A stretch of DNA of 64,000 nt from Nocardia sp. NBC_00416 (GTDB taxonomy: Bacteria > Actinomycetota > Actinomycetes > Mycobacteriales > Mycobacteriaceae), in contig NZ_CP107932.1 in the NCBI RefSeq assembly GCF_036032445.1, positions 2,854,501 to 2,918,500 of the forward strand, written 5' to 3'. The position numbers and the translations under genes are program-made. Each line of letters opens with the position of its first letter. Positions within the stretch are counted from its first letter, which is position 1. The notes beneath the pieces were generated by a model. The model saw nothing but the letters and a program-made list of their open reading frames with translations. It was not told where the DNA came from and searched no databases. Of this stretch, positions 11,134 through 19,846 are shown piece by piece.

Positions 11134-11179
11134 GTTGTGTTCCTCTCCTGGGGCTGTATCTACTCGATCGTGTCCTCGA

Positions 11180-12040
11180 TCAATCGAGCAGCCGGTCACC
11201 CCGGACGGCGTCGGCCGCGGCGAGATGATCGGGGAGCACCCGCCCGAAAAGCTGACGGGTGCGCTCCACGGTGCCGATGACACCGGGACGGTCGCTGTAG
11301 GCGAAGATCGCCGTATGCCGGGCGGTCCCGCCCGCCACCGGTGACACCCGGTGCAGGGAGTATCGGCCCTGGAACAGTTGGAGGTCGCCGGGCCGCAGGA
11401 CCAGGCGCCGGACCAGCCGATCGCCGGATCCGGTGATCACCGCGCGCACCTCGGCGAGGTTCTCGACCTGTGGGGAACGGATACCGGGGCAGTATTGGAA
11501 CTCGCCGCCGGACTCGGGCGGCGCGGTGAGCATGCTGACGGTGAACTCGTTGGTGTCGAAATGCCAGGGATGCGACTGGCCCGGCGCCACCACGTTGAGC
11601 ACGAGCCCGGCCAGCGGGTCGGCGAATTCGTGCAGGTGGGTGCGGCCGAAGCAGTCGGCGAGGAAGCGCTGGAACAGGTCGTCGGTGTAGAGCTGGTGGA
11701 TCAGCGCGCCGACGGGAATGCGGTCACGCGGGACGAAGGCGTTCCCGCGTTCGAACACGATCCGGCCGGGATGATCCTCGGGCAGCTCGGTGTCGAGGGG
11801 AATGTTGTAGGCGTTGACCCGTTCGGTGCGGTAGTAGGCGTGCGGCGCCATCCGCTCGCCCTGTTCCGCGAGCAGCGCGTGCAGCTCGGGCCGGATGAAC
11901 TCGCGCAGAACGGTACAGCCGTCCTCGGCCAGATCGGCCCGCGCCGCCGCGACCGCGGCACGCCACCCGGGCGTATCGGGTTCGGCGAGCGGGTAACGGG
12001 AAGTGTCGACGATTTCATCCAAGGTCACCGTGGCGGCCAT
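11180..12040 (-). CDS. HalD/BesD-like Fe(II)/2-oxoglutarate-dependent oxygenase (hydroxylase-type HxD)
   Basis: A 286-residue jelly-roll oxygenase related to the BesD/HalD free-amino-acid halogenases. Shared features include AYYRTERVNAYN, ADPLAGLVLNVV, the iron-binding HPWHFDTNEFTVSML, the GGEFQYCPGIR stretch, and LQLFQGRYSLHRVSPV ... RHTAIFAYSDRPG. The facial triad is complete: His160, Asp162 and distal His230. The halogenases have Gly in place of this Asp to make room for halide, so this protein should hydroxylate rather than halogenate. It is the first gene of the operon. Family members studied so far act on free amino acids such as lysine, which makes an amino-acid substrate likely. Confidence 0.8.
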   Translation of the reverse strand: MAATVTLDEIVDTSRYPLAEPDTPGWRAAVAAARADLAEDGCTVLREFIRPELHALLAEQGERMAPHAYYRTERVNAYNIPLDTELPEDHPGRIVFERGNAFVPRDRIPVGALIHQLYTDDLFQRFLADCFGRTHLHEFADPLAGLVLNVVAPGQSHPWHFDTNEFTVSMLTAPPESGGEFQYCPGIRSPQVENLAEVRAVITGSGDRLVRRLVLRPGDLQLFQGRYSLHRVSPVAGGTARHTAIFAYSDRPGVIGTVERTRQLFGRVLPDHLAAADAVRGDRLLD

Positions 12041-12054
12041 AACGATATTGTTAT
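12039..12054. promoter_or_regulatory. Palindrome overlapping the oxygenase start codon
   Basis: ATAACGATATTGTTAT is an inverted repeat (ATAAC-N6-GTTAT, AT-rich core with one mismatched pair) that covers the start codon of the oxygenase gene. No ribosome-binding site is visible before that start, so the transcript may be leaderless and a bound protein would block it directly. Confidence 0.45.
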
Positions 12055-12248
12055 CGGACTGTCTGCGACACGCCCGGTGAATGCTTGAGATAGCTGGTGA
12101 GTCCGGTCACGGACCGTTCGGTCTTGTTGATCCGCAACACTATTCACGATCCCGCGTTGTCATACGCCACCAACGGAAACACCGGGGAACGCGAAAAACA
12201 CCCGGTGATCGGATGATTCGACTCGGTAGCGGTATCCGGGCCGACCGG

Positions 12249-12947
12249 TCAGGACGCGGCGGCCGGCCCCGGAGCGACCGTGCGGCGAAGATTCAGCACC
12301 TGCTCGAGGTCGGCCCGCGACAGCGCGGTCAGGCTGTCGCGGTGCACCCGGGACGGATGCACCGGCACCGGGATCTCACACGGCACCACCAGGACCCCGC
12401 ACCCCGCGGCCGCGGCCGCGGCGACCCCGGCCACCGAATCCTCGACCGCCACACAGTCCCGAGGGTTCAGACCCAGCAGATCCGCCGCCCGGAGGTATAC
12501 GGCCGGATCCGGTTTGCCGTGGGGCACCTCGTCACCGCAGACCGAGACATCGAACCGGTCACGACCCAGGGTCTCCAGCGCCAGCTCGGTCAGCGACCGC
12601 TTGGTATTGGTCACCAGCGCGCAGGGCAGGCCCGCGGCGCGCACCGCATCCAGTGCCTCCTGCGCGCCCGGACGCCACGGGATCGGCCCCGTCATCAGTT
12701 CGGTGACGCGGCGGTCCAGAAAGCGGCCGGCCTCCGCCACCGCGTCGGGATCCGGGTCCACACCGAGTTCGGTGAACATGATCCGCAGGGCGTCGGCCCC
12801 GGACGCCCCGATCAGCGCGTGGCGGATCTCCTGGGTCATCTCCCGCCCCAGTTCGCGTGCCAGTTCCCGGACGCCGATATCCCAGAGCTTCTCCGAATCG
12901 AGCAGGGTCCCGTCCATATCCCACAACACCCCGGCGAGCTGGGTCAT
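12249..12947 (-). CDS. HAD-superfamily phosphatase/phosphoglucomutase-like hydrolase
   Basis: A 232-residue HAD protein with the nucleophile motif VLWDMDGTLLDSEKLW near the N-terminus (Asp nucleophile plus general acid/base Asp). An alpha-helical cap (about residues 18-95) follows. Motif II is ALVTNTKRSL, motif III the Lys in GKPDPAVYL, and motif IV CVAVEDSVAGVAAA. This is the pattern of small-molecule sugar-phosphate phosphatases and beta-phosphoglucomutases; the substrate cannot be told from sequence. Start ATG 12947 is used because the protein then begins three residues before the first motif strand. Same strand as the kinase upstream and the oxygenase operon downstream, but separated from both by more than 100 bases. 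Confidence 0.85.
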   Translation of the reverse strand: MTQLAGVLWDMDGTLLDSEKLWDIGVRELARELGREMTQEIRHALIGASGADALRIMFTELGVDPDPDAVAEAGRFLDRRVTELMTGPIPWRPGAQEALDAVRAAGLPCALVTNTKRSLTELALETLGRDRFDVSVCGDEVPHGKPDPAVYLRAADLLGLNPRDCVAVEDSVAGVAAAAAAGCGVLVVPCEIPVPVHPSRVHRDSLTALSRADLEQVLNLRRTVAPGPAAAS

Positions 12948-13062
12948 CCGTACGGCCTTTCGTCGCGGTGGATCACATCGCCGGTTCCCGGCGCACGGCC
13001 GCGAACCCTCGGCCGACCGTATCGGCACCGGAAATCCGAGCCGGCATCGGCCGCCGACGAAC

Positions 13063-14661
13063 TCATTGCAGCTGGGACGCGGTGATCTGCAATTGACCAC
13101 CCGCGGGCGCCACCTGGAACGAGCGGCTCTCCGACTGCACCGCACCGTTGCTCATCGTGTAGGTGAGGGTGGCAACGGCCGCGCCGGTGCCCGACGGGGT
13201 CACCGCACCGATGCTGACCGCGGAGATGGTCGACCACCACCGGGTGTACTCGGCGTAGCCGCCGGTGGTGGCCTGGTATCCGGGCGACAACTGCGCCCAG
13301 GCCGCGGACGGGTTGCCGGGCAGCAGGCCGTAGTAGCCGCGAACGAACTGCTCCACGCGCGCGGGCGACGGCGGACCGTTCTCGGCCGTGGTGGTCGACG
13401 GCGCCGCGGTGGTGGTCGTGTCCGACGGCCGATCGGTGGTCGAGGTATCGGCCTCGGTGGTATCCGGTTCGTCCGGGGCCACCGCCTGAGAGGTCCCCGG
13501 AGCCTGCGCGGCCGAATCACCGTCCCCGCCACCGTTGGCCAGCAGCAAGCCGATCACGACCACGAGAACGAGTGCCGCGGCACCGGCCAGCACCGCCGTC
13601 CTGGTCCGGGCCCCGCCGCCCGCGTCCGGACGGGACGCCGGCGACGAGGCGGCAGGCGGCACCGGTCCCGGACCGTGGGGTGCGGCCGACCGGCCCGAAT
13701 CGCGGAACGCGGGTCCGCCCGGGGCGGCGGCCGCCGCCCCGGGGGCAGGGGCCGGATCGGTGGGCAGTGCGGTGGTGGCGGCGTGGTCGACGGGCAGGAC
13801 CTTGGTAGCGGTGGACGGCGCCGCGTCCACCGGTATCGGCGCCCGGCCGGCGGCCACCTCTTCGAGCATGACGCGCGCCTCGTCCATGGTGGGCCGGGTC
13901 GCGACTTCGGTTGCCAGCAGCCGCATCAGCACCGGCCCGAGCGCGCCCGTACCGGGCGGCTGCTCGACCTGGCCGCCCGCGACCGCGTGCAGGACGGCCA
14001 GCGGGTTGTCGCCGTCGCCGAACGGCGGGCGACCGGTGATCGAGTGGTAGAGCGTCGATCCGAGCGCGAACACGTCCGACGCCGGAATCGGCTGCTCGCC
14101 ACGCGCCACCTCGGGCGCGAGGTAGGCGGGGGTACCGGCCAGGAAACCGGTGGCCGTGACGGTGACATCGCCGGTGGCACGAGAGATGCCGAAATCGGTG
14201 ATCTTCACCGTACCGTCATCGCCCACCAGCAGATTCGCCGGTTTCACATCGCGATGCACGATCCCCGCGTCGTGGGCCGCGGCCAGCGCCGCGGCCGCCT
14301 GGGCACCGAGCCGGGCGACCTCGAGCGGCCCCATGGTGCCGTCGAGATTCAACCGGCTGGCCAGGCTCGGCGCGTTCATGTACTCCATCACCAGCCACGG
14401 CTGACCGTCCTCGTCCGCGACGTCGAACACCGATATCGCGTTGGGGTGGTGCAGGCGCGCGGCAATACGGCCTTCGCGCAGTGCGCGTTTGCGCGCTTCC
14501 GCGGTCTGCTGGTCGGTCAGGTTGGGTCCGAGCAGCACCTGTTTGACCGCGACGGTGCGCTGGAGCCGGATATCGAGGGCCCGCCACACCACACCCATGG
14601 CGCCGGTGCCGATGGGATCCGTGAGCCGATACCGTCCGGCGATCAGCCGATCCTTGGTCAT
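13063..14661 (-). CDS. Receptor-like Ser/Thr protein kinase
   Basis: A 532-residue PknB-type membrane kinase. The cytosolic kinase domain (about 8-270) has the glycine loop IGTGAMGVVW, catalytic lysine VAVKQV, HRDVKPANLL catalytic loop, DFGIS magnesium loop and GTPAYLAPE activation segment, all intact. A Pro/Ala-rich juxtamembrane linker follows, then one transmembrane helix near 357-378. The Thr/Ser/Asp-rich stalk leads to an extracellular domain of about 110 residues (VEQFVRGYYGLLPGNPSAAW to the end) found on several Nocardia and mycobacterial kinases. ATG 14661 is the best start, though its ribosome site is weak. The extracellular domain is not PASTA, so peptidoglycan sensing is not implied. 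Confidence 0.93.
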   Translation of the reverse strand: MTKDRLIAGRYRLTDPIGTGAMGVVWRALDIRLQRTVAVKQVLLGPNLTDQQTAEARKRALREGRIAARLHHPNAISVFDVADEDGQPWLVMEYMNAPSLASRLNLDGTMGPLEVARLGAQAAAALAAAHDAGIVHRDVKPANLLVGDDGTVKITDFGISRATGDVTVTATGFLAGTPAYLAPEVARGEQPIPASDVFALGSTLYHSITGRPPFGDGDNPLAVLHAVAGGQVEQPPGTGALGPVLMRLLATEVATRPTMDEARVMLEEVAAGRAPIPVDAAPSTATKVLPVDHAATTALPTDPAPAPGAAAAAPGGPAFRDSGRSAAPHGPGPVPPAASSPASRPDAGGGARTRTAVLAGAAALVLVVVIGLLLANGGGDGDSAAQAPGTSQAVAPDEPDTTEADTSTTDRPSDTTTTAAPSTTTAENGPPSPARVEQFVRGYYGLLPGNPSAAWAQLSPGYQATTGGYAEYTRWWSTISAVSIGAVTPSGTGAAVATLTYTMSNGAVQSESRSFQVAPAGGQLQITASQLQ

Positions 14662-14762
14662 CTCTGTCGTGGCCCCTTCTGTTCGCCGCCGAGTCTTCCA
14701 GCACTCCGCGCGTCACAGGCGGCTGCCTACGGCTCCGCTCCGGACCCGCGCGACCGAATTAC

Positions 14763-14778
14763 CCGACAACGTTGTCGG
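14763..14778. promoter_or_regulatory. Perfect 16-bp palindrome upstream of the kinase gene
   Basis: CCGACAACGTTGTCGG reads identically on both strands. It lies in the 315-base gap between metH and the kinase, 102 bases before the kinase start. The rest of the gap shows no gene. It is probably an operator for a dimeric regulator. Confidence 0.5.
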
Positions 14779-14976
14779 CACTCTCATTCGGCGGGAACCT
14801 CAGCGGAAATTCCCGGAAATCGTACGCTCCGGCACCCGGAACCCGCGCGGGCAGTACGGGATCGCCGACCCCGCCGAATGCCGTTCACCTGCGTTTTCCG
14901 GATCCTACGCCGCGCCGGCCGAGCCGAACGAACCGCGCGGTGATGACAATCACACTCGCGAAAGGTTTATCGCGCC

Positions 14977-17900
14977 TCAGACACTGAAGTATTTGGCCTC
15001 CGGATGCAGCAGGACGAACGCATCCGTCGACTGCTCCGGGTGCAACTGCAGTTCCTCCGACAGCGTCACCCCGAGCCGCGCGGCATCGAGCAGGTCCACC
15101 AGTTTGGCGCGATCCTCCAGGTCCGGGCAGGCGCCGTACCCGAACGAGTAGCGCGCACCCCGGTAACCGAGTTTGAAATAGTCGGCGACATCGGCCGGAT
15201 CGGTTTCGGCGATCGCGTGTCCCTCCAGGGTGAGCTCCTCGCGGATCCGGCGATGCCAGTACTCGGCGAGCGCCTCGGTCAGCTGGACGCCGATTCCGTG
15301 CACTTCCAGGTAGTCCCGGTAGTTGTCGGCGGCGAAGAGCTGATTGGCGAAATCGGCGATCGGCTGACCCATGGTGACCAGCTGGAACGGCAGCACATCC
15401 ACCTGCCCGGTCCGCCGCGCGTCTTCGCGCGAGCGGATGAAGTCGGCGACGCACAGGAACCGGTCCCGCTGCTGGCGCGGGAAGGTGAAGCGGTGACGCT
15501 GCGGAGCATCGGGTTCCGGTTCGGTGAGCACGACGACGTCGTCGCCCTCGGAGACGGCCGGGAAATAGCCGTACACCACGGCGGCGTGCTGTAGCACGCC
15601 CTGGGTGCTGAGCTCGTCGAGCCAGGCCCGCAGTCGCGGCCGGCCGTCGGACTCCACCAGTTCCTCATAGCCGGGCCCCTCGCCACCGCGCTGACCCCGC
15701 AGACCCCACTGGCCGAGGAACAGCGCCCGTTCGTCCAGCAGTCCGGAGTACTCGTGCACCGGCAGGCCCTTGATCACCCGGGTGCCCCAGAACGGCGGCA
15801 CCGGCACCGGCACATCGGCGGCCACATCCGACCGGTCGGGTACCTCGATCGGCGTCTCGGTGGCGCGCCGCTGTTCGGCGATCCGGCGCGAACGTTCGTG
15901 CCGTGCCTTGCGTTCGGCCACCTTCTTCCGTTCCGCGACGGCCTCCGGGCTGTCCGGGTCGGGACCGTCGCCGCGTTTGCGCGACATGATCTCGTCCATC
16001 AGCCGCAGGCCCTCGAACGCGTCGCGGGCGTAGTGCACATCGCCGTGGTAGACGTCGGTGAGATCGTTCTCCACATACGACCGGGTGAGCGCGGCGCCGC
16101 CGAGCAACACCGGGAACTGGTCGGCGACTCCCCGGGAGTTGAGCTCCTCCAGGTTCTCCTTCATCACCACGGTGGATTTCACCAGCAGTCCGGACATACC
16201 GATGACATCGGCCTTCTTGTCCAGCGCGGCGTCGAGGATGGTCGCGATGGGTTGTTTGATCCCGAGGTTCACCACCTCGTAGCCGTTGTTGGACAGGATG
16301 ATGTCCACCAGGTTCTTGCCGATATCGTGCACATCGCCCTTGACCGTGGCGAGCACCACGCGGCCTTTGCCGCTGTCGTCGGTGGCCTCCATATGCGGTT
16401 CCAGATGGGCCACAGCGAGCTTCATGACCTCGGCCGACTGCAGCACGAACGGCAGCTGCATCTGCCCGGACCCGAACAGTTCGCCGACGGTTTTCATCCC
16501 GGACAGCAGGGTCTCGTTGATGATCCGCAGCGGCGGGACCTCCCCCATCGCCTCGTCGAGGTCGGCTTCCATACCGCCCCGCTCGCCGTCGACGATGCGC
16601 CGCTCCAAGCGTTCGAACAGCGGCAGCGCGGCCAGTTCGTCGGCGCGGGAGGCGCGGGAATCGGCGGTCGTCACACCCTCGAAGAGCCCCATGAGCGTCT
16701 GCAGCGGGTCGTAGCCCTCCCGGCGGCGGTCGTAGACGAGGTCCAGCGCCGTCTCGCGCTGTTCGTCCGGGATCCGGCTCATCGGCAGGATCTTCGACGC
16801 GTGCACGATGGCGCTGTCCAGCCCGGCCTCGACGCATTCGTTCATGAACACCGAGTTCAGCACCTGCCGCGCGGCGGGGTTCAGGCCGAACGAGATATTC
16901 GACAGACCCAGCGTTGTCTGCACCTCGGGATGGCGGCGTTTGAGCTCACGGATGGCCTCGATGGTCTCCAGGCCGTCGCGCCGCGACTCCTCCTGCCCGG
17001 TGCCGAGGGTGAAGGTGAGGGTGTCGATGATGATATCGCTGTCGCGCAGGCCCCAGTTGCCGGTGATATCGGCGATGAGCCGCTCGGCGATGGCGACCTT
17101 GTGCTCGGCGGTGCGGGCCTGGCCCTCCTCGTCGATCGTCAGCGCGACCACCGCGGCGCCGTGTTCGGACACCAGGCGCATGGTCTGCTGATAGCGCGAT
17201 TCGGGGCCGTCGCCGTCCTCGAAGTTCACCGAGTTCACCGCGCAGCGCCCACCCAGATGTTCCAGTCCCGCGCGCAGGACGGGGGTCTCGGTGGAGTCGA
17301 GCATGATCGGCAGCGTGGACGCGGTGGCCAGCCGGGAAGCCAGTTCCGACATATCGACGGCGCCGTCACGGCCGACGTAGTCGACGCACAGATCGAGCAT
17401 ATGGGCGCCGTCGCGGGTCTGATCCTTGGCGATATCGAGGCATTTCGTCCAATCCTGGGCGAGCATGGCCTCGCGGAACGCCTTGGACCCGTTGGCGTTG
17501 GTGCGTTCGCCGATCATCAGCACACTCGCGTCCTGCTGGAACGGCACCGCGGTGTACATGCTCGAGATACTCGGCTCGGGTTCGGGCGAGCGGCGCTGCC
17601 CGACCGGCGCCAGCCCGGTTTCGACCTCGCGGACCGCCGCGGCGACCTGGCGGATGTGTTCCGGGGTGGTGCCGCAGCAGCCGCCGACCAGGGCCAGACC
17701 GTAGTCGGCGACGAAACCGCGCAGTGCCGCGGCCAGCTCCTCGGGGGTCAGCGGGTACTCGGCGCCGTGCGAGCCGAGCACCGGCAGCCCGGCGTTGGGC
17801 ATCACCGATACCGGGATACGGGCGTGCTGGGAGAGGTAGCGCAGATGCTCGCTCATCTCGTCCGGTCCGGTGGCGCAGTTGAGGCCGATCAGGTCGATGC

Positions 17901-18573
17901 CCAGGGGTTCGAGCGCGGTGAGCGCCGCGCCGATCTCACTGCCCACCAGCATGGTGCCCGTGGTCTCCACCGTGACGTGGGTGATGATCGGGATACGGCG
18001 GCCGACCTGCTCCATGGCCCGGTGGGTACCGGTGATGGCGGCCTTGACCTGCAGCAGGTCCTGGCAGGTCTCCACGAGGACCGCGTCGGCGCCGCCGTCG
18101 AGCATGCCGAGCGCGGCTTCGGTATAGGCGTCGCGCAGGGCCGCGTACGGAGCATGCCCGAGAGTGGGGAGCTTGGTGCCGGGCCCCATCGAACCGAGAA
18201 CGTAGCGCGGCACGCCGTCGGGTCCGGGGCCCATCTCGTCGGCGACCTCGCGGGCCAGCCGGGTGCCCTTCTCCGAAAGGTCCCGGATCCGGTCGGCGAT
18301 CCCGTAGTCGGCGAGGTTGGGCAGGTTGCAGCCGAAGGTATTGGTCTCCACGGCGTCGGCGCCGGCCTCGAAATAGGACCGGTGGATATGCCGCAGCACC
18401 TCGGGCCGGGTGTCGTTGAGGATCTCGTTGCAGCCCTCCAGGCCGCGGAAGTCGTCGAGTGTGAGATCCACGGCCTGCAGCATCGTGCCCATCGCGCCGT
18501 CGCCGATCACAACACGCCGGGCGAGGGTGTCGAGCAAAGTGGTGTCGAACTCGGCGGAGCGGGAGGCAGACAT
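14977..18573 (-). CDS. metH: Cobalamin-dependent methionine synthase
   Basis: A 1198-residue four-module enzyme that transfers the methyl group of 5-methyltetrahydrofolate to homocysteine through cob(I)alamin. The homocysteine module (1-330) has the zinc cysteines in LIGLNCATG and VGGCCGTTPEH. The folate module starts near 350 with IGERTNANGSKAFREAML. The cobalamin module contains DVHDIGKNLVDIIL, with the axial His. The C-terminal reactivation module contains RGARYSFGYGACPDLEDRAKL. Length matches the mycobacterial enzyme (about 1190). No cobalamin riboswitch was recognised upstream; instead the upstream DNA holds tandem repeats. The start ATG 18573 has only a weak ribosome site. Confidence 0.97.
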   Translation of the reverse strand: MSASRSAEFDTTLLDTLARRVVIGDGAMGTMLQAVDLTLDDFRGLEGCNEILNDTRPEVLRHIHRSYFEAGADAVETNTFGCNLPNLADYGIADRIRDLSEKGTRLAREVADEMGPGPDGVPRYVLGSMGPGTKLPTLGHAPYAALRDAYTEAALGMLDGGADAVLVETCQDLLQVKAAITGTHRAMEQVGRRIPIITHVTVETTGTMLVGSEIGAALTALEPLGIDLIGLNCATGPDEMSEHLRYLSQHARIPVSVMPNAGLPVLGSHGAEYPLTPEELAAALRGFVADYGLALVGGCCGTTPEHIRQVAAAVREVETGLAPVGQRRSPEPEPSISSMYTAVPFQQDASVLMIGERTNANGSKAFREAMLAQDWTKCLDIAKDQTRDGAHMLDLCVDYVGRDGAVDMSELASRLATASTLPIMLDSTETPVLRAGLEHLGGRCAVNSVNFEDGDGPESRYQQTMRLVSEHGAAVVALTIDEEGQARTAEHKVAIAERLIADITGNWGLRDSDIIIDTLTFTLGTGQEESRRDGLETIEAIRELKRRHPEVQTTLGLSNISFGLNPAARQVLNSVFMNECVEAGLDSAIVHASKILPMSRIPDEQRETALDLVYDRRREGYDPLQTLMGLFEGVTTADSRASRADELAALPLFERLERRIVDGERGGMEADLDEAMGEVPPLRIINETLLSGMKTVGELFGSGQMQLPFVLQSAEVMKLAVAHLEPHMEATDDSGKGRVVLATVKGDVHDIGKNLVDIILSNNGYEVVNLGIKQPIATILDAALDKKADVIGMSGLLVKSTVVMKENLEELNSRGVADQFPVLLGGAALTRSYVENDLTDVYHGDVHYARDAFEGLRLMDEIMSRKRGDGPDPDSPEAVAERKKVAERKARHERSRRIAEQRRATETPIEVPDRSDVAADVPVPVPPFWGTRVIKGLPVHEYSGLLDERALFLGQWGLRGQRGGEGPGYEELVESDGRPRLRAWLDELSTQGVLQHAAVVYGYFPAVSEGDDVVVLTEPEPDAPQRHRFTFPRQQRDRFLCVADFIRSREDARRTGQVDVLPFQLVTMGQPIADFANQLFAADNYRDYLEVHGIGVQLTEALAEYWHRRIREELTLEGHAIAETDPADVADYFKLGYRGARYSFGYGACPDLEDRAKLVDLLDAARLGVTLSEELQLHPEQSTDAFVLLHPEAKYFSV

Positions 18574-18651
18574 GGATCCAGACTAGTGGGAGCCTCCGTC
18601 ACGCTCTGCCCCTAGCTCGCGGGCTGTGCGGGCGGCCACAGCGGGCGCGCC

Positions 18652-18853
18652 CGCACATGGTCGGGCACACAGCAGGCGCGGCCCGCACAGTCGGGCACAA
18701 CAAGCGCGCCCACACAGTCGGGCACAACAAGCGCGCCCACACAGTCGGGCACAGCAGGCGCGGCCCGCAAACAGTTGGGAACAGCGGTGCGGTCCGCAAA
18801 TAGTTGGGAACAGGAGGGCTACCCGCACACGGTTGCGAACAAGGGGTGCAGCC
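18652..18853. repeat. Seven imperfect 27-32 bp tandem repeats between metH and the PAC2 gene
   Basis: Units start at 18652, 18684, 18711, 18738, 18766, 18795 and 18824, each beginning CGCA/CACA and containing (A/G)GT(C/T)GGG(C/A)ACA or a close variant. The two central units, 18684-18710 and 18711-18737, differ at one base; the outer ones are more diverged. A degenerate unit may precede at about 18624. The array fills most of the 354-base divergent promoter region, 78 bases upstream of metH and 74 bases before the PAC2 start. It is not CRISPR, because there are no unique spacers. Confidence 0.85.
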
Positions 18854-18927
18854 GCCGCCGGGGTGCGACAGGCGCGGCCGAACCGATACTGCGCGCCGGT
18901 GCCGGGCCGCACCGTAGGCTGGCAGGG

Positions 18928-19815
18928 GTGAGCTCGAGTGAATCTCCGGTGGATCGGGAACTGCCCGCGTTGCGCGACCCGGTGCTCGTCGCCGCCTTCG
19001 AGGGGTGGAACGATGCTGGTGACGCGGCCAGTGGGGCGGTGGAACACCTGGAGTTGATCTGGGATGCGCGGCCGCTGGCCGAACTCGATTCCGAGGACTA
19101 CTACGACTACCAGGTGAACCGGCCGATGGTGCGGCAGGTGGAAGGCGTCACCCGGGAGATCGTCTGGCCGGCGACCGTCCTGTCGGTGTGCTCCCCGCCC
19201 GGGAGCGACCGCGATGTGGTGTTGCTACGCGGTATCGAACCGAATATGCGGTGGCGGCGCTTCTGCGCCGATCTGCTCGAGTTCATCGATCAACTGAATG
19301 TGCAGACCGTGGTGATCCTGGGTGCGCTGCTGGCCGACACCCCGCACACCCGACCCGTACCGGTGACCGGTTCCGCGTACAGCAAGGAGGCGGCCGAGCA
19401 GTTCAATCTGGAGCAGACCCGCTACGAGGGGCCCACCGGGATCACCGGGGTCCTGCAGGACGAATGTGTGAAAGCGGGTGTCCCGGCGGTGTCGTTCTGG
19501 GCCGCGGTTCCGCACTACGTCTCGCAGCCGCCGAATCCGAAGGCGACGATCGCGTTGCTGCACCGGGTCGAGGATGTCCTCGATATCGAGGTGCCGTTGC
19601 GGGAACTACCGCAGCAGGCCGAGGAATGGGAGTCGACGGTCAACGAGATGACCGACGCCGACGACGAGATCGCCGAGTATGTGCGTTCGCTGGAGGAGCG
19701 CGGCGACGCCGCGATCGATGTGAACGAGGCGATGGCCAAGATCGACGGCGATGCCCTGGCAGCCGAATTCGAGAAGTATCTGCGGCGACGGGGACCCGGC
19801 GGCTTCGGTCGCTGA
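18928..19815 (+). CDS. PAC2-family (proteasome assembly chaperone-like) protein
   Basis: A 295-residue protein of the PAC2 family (compare Rv2125). It starts near LPALRDPVLVAAFEGWNDAG, contains VVLLRGIEPNMRWRRF, TVVILGALLADTPHTRPVPV and VPAVSFWAAVPHYVSQPPNP, and ends with an acidic helical tail. The name derives from eukaryotic proteasome-assembly chaperones; the bacterial role is not settled, but genes of this family recur near mpa in actinobacteria, as here. Start GTG 18928 has GCAGGG just upstream. It is divergent from metH, with the repeat array between them. Confidence 0.88.
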   Translation: MSSSESPVDRELPALRDPVLVAAFEGWNDAGDAASGAVEHLELIWDARPLAELDSEDYYDYQVNRPMVRQVEGVTREIVWPATVLSVCSPPGSDRDVVLLRGIEPNMRWRRFCADLLEFIDQLNVQTVVILGALLADTPHTRPVPVTGSAYSKEAAEQFNLEQTRYEGPTGITGVLQDECVKAGVPAVSFWAAVPHYVSQPPNPKATIALLHRVEDVLDIEVPLRELPQQAEEWESTVNEMTDADDEIAEYVRSLEERGDAAIDVNEAMAKIDGDALAAEFEKYLRRRGPGGFGR

Positions 19816-19846
19816 GGGGGTGCGCCCGAGCCGCCGGGTCGCCGGT

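Noticed and set aside
15754..18615. 953-codon + strand frame over metH
   Set aside because: It mirrors the metH coding strand, has shadow-like composition and no ribosome site; metH is certain on the other strand.
18574..18927. Cobalamin riboswitch upstream of metH
   Set aside because: No B12-box-like conserved segment was recognised on the metH strand; the region is occupied by tandem repeats.
18583..19047. Leftward frame with 9-residue repeats (ARLCGRACC) over the tandem array
   Set aside because: The repeats vary in length (27-32 bp), so the frame is not kept across units, and the frame overlaps the PAC2 gene; the array is non-coding.
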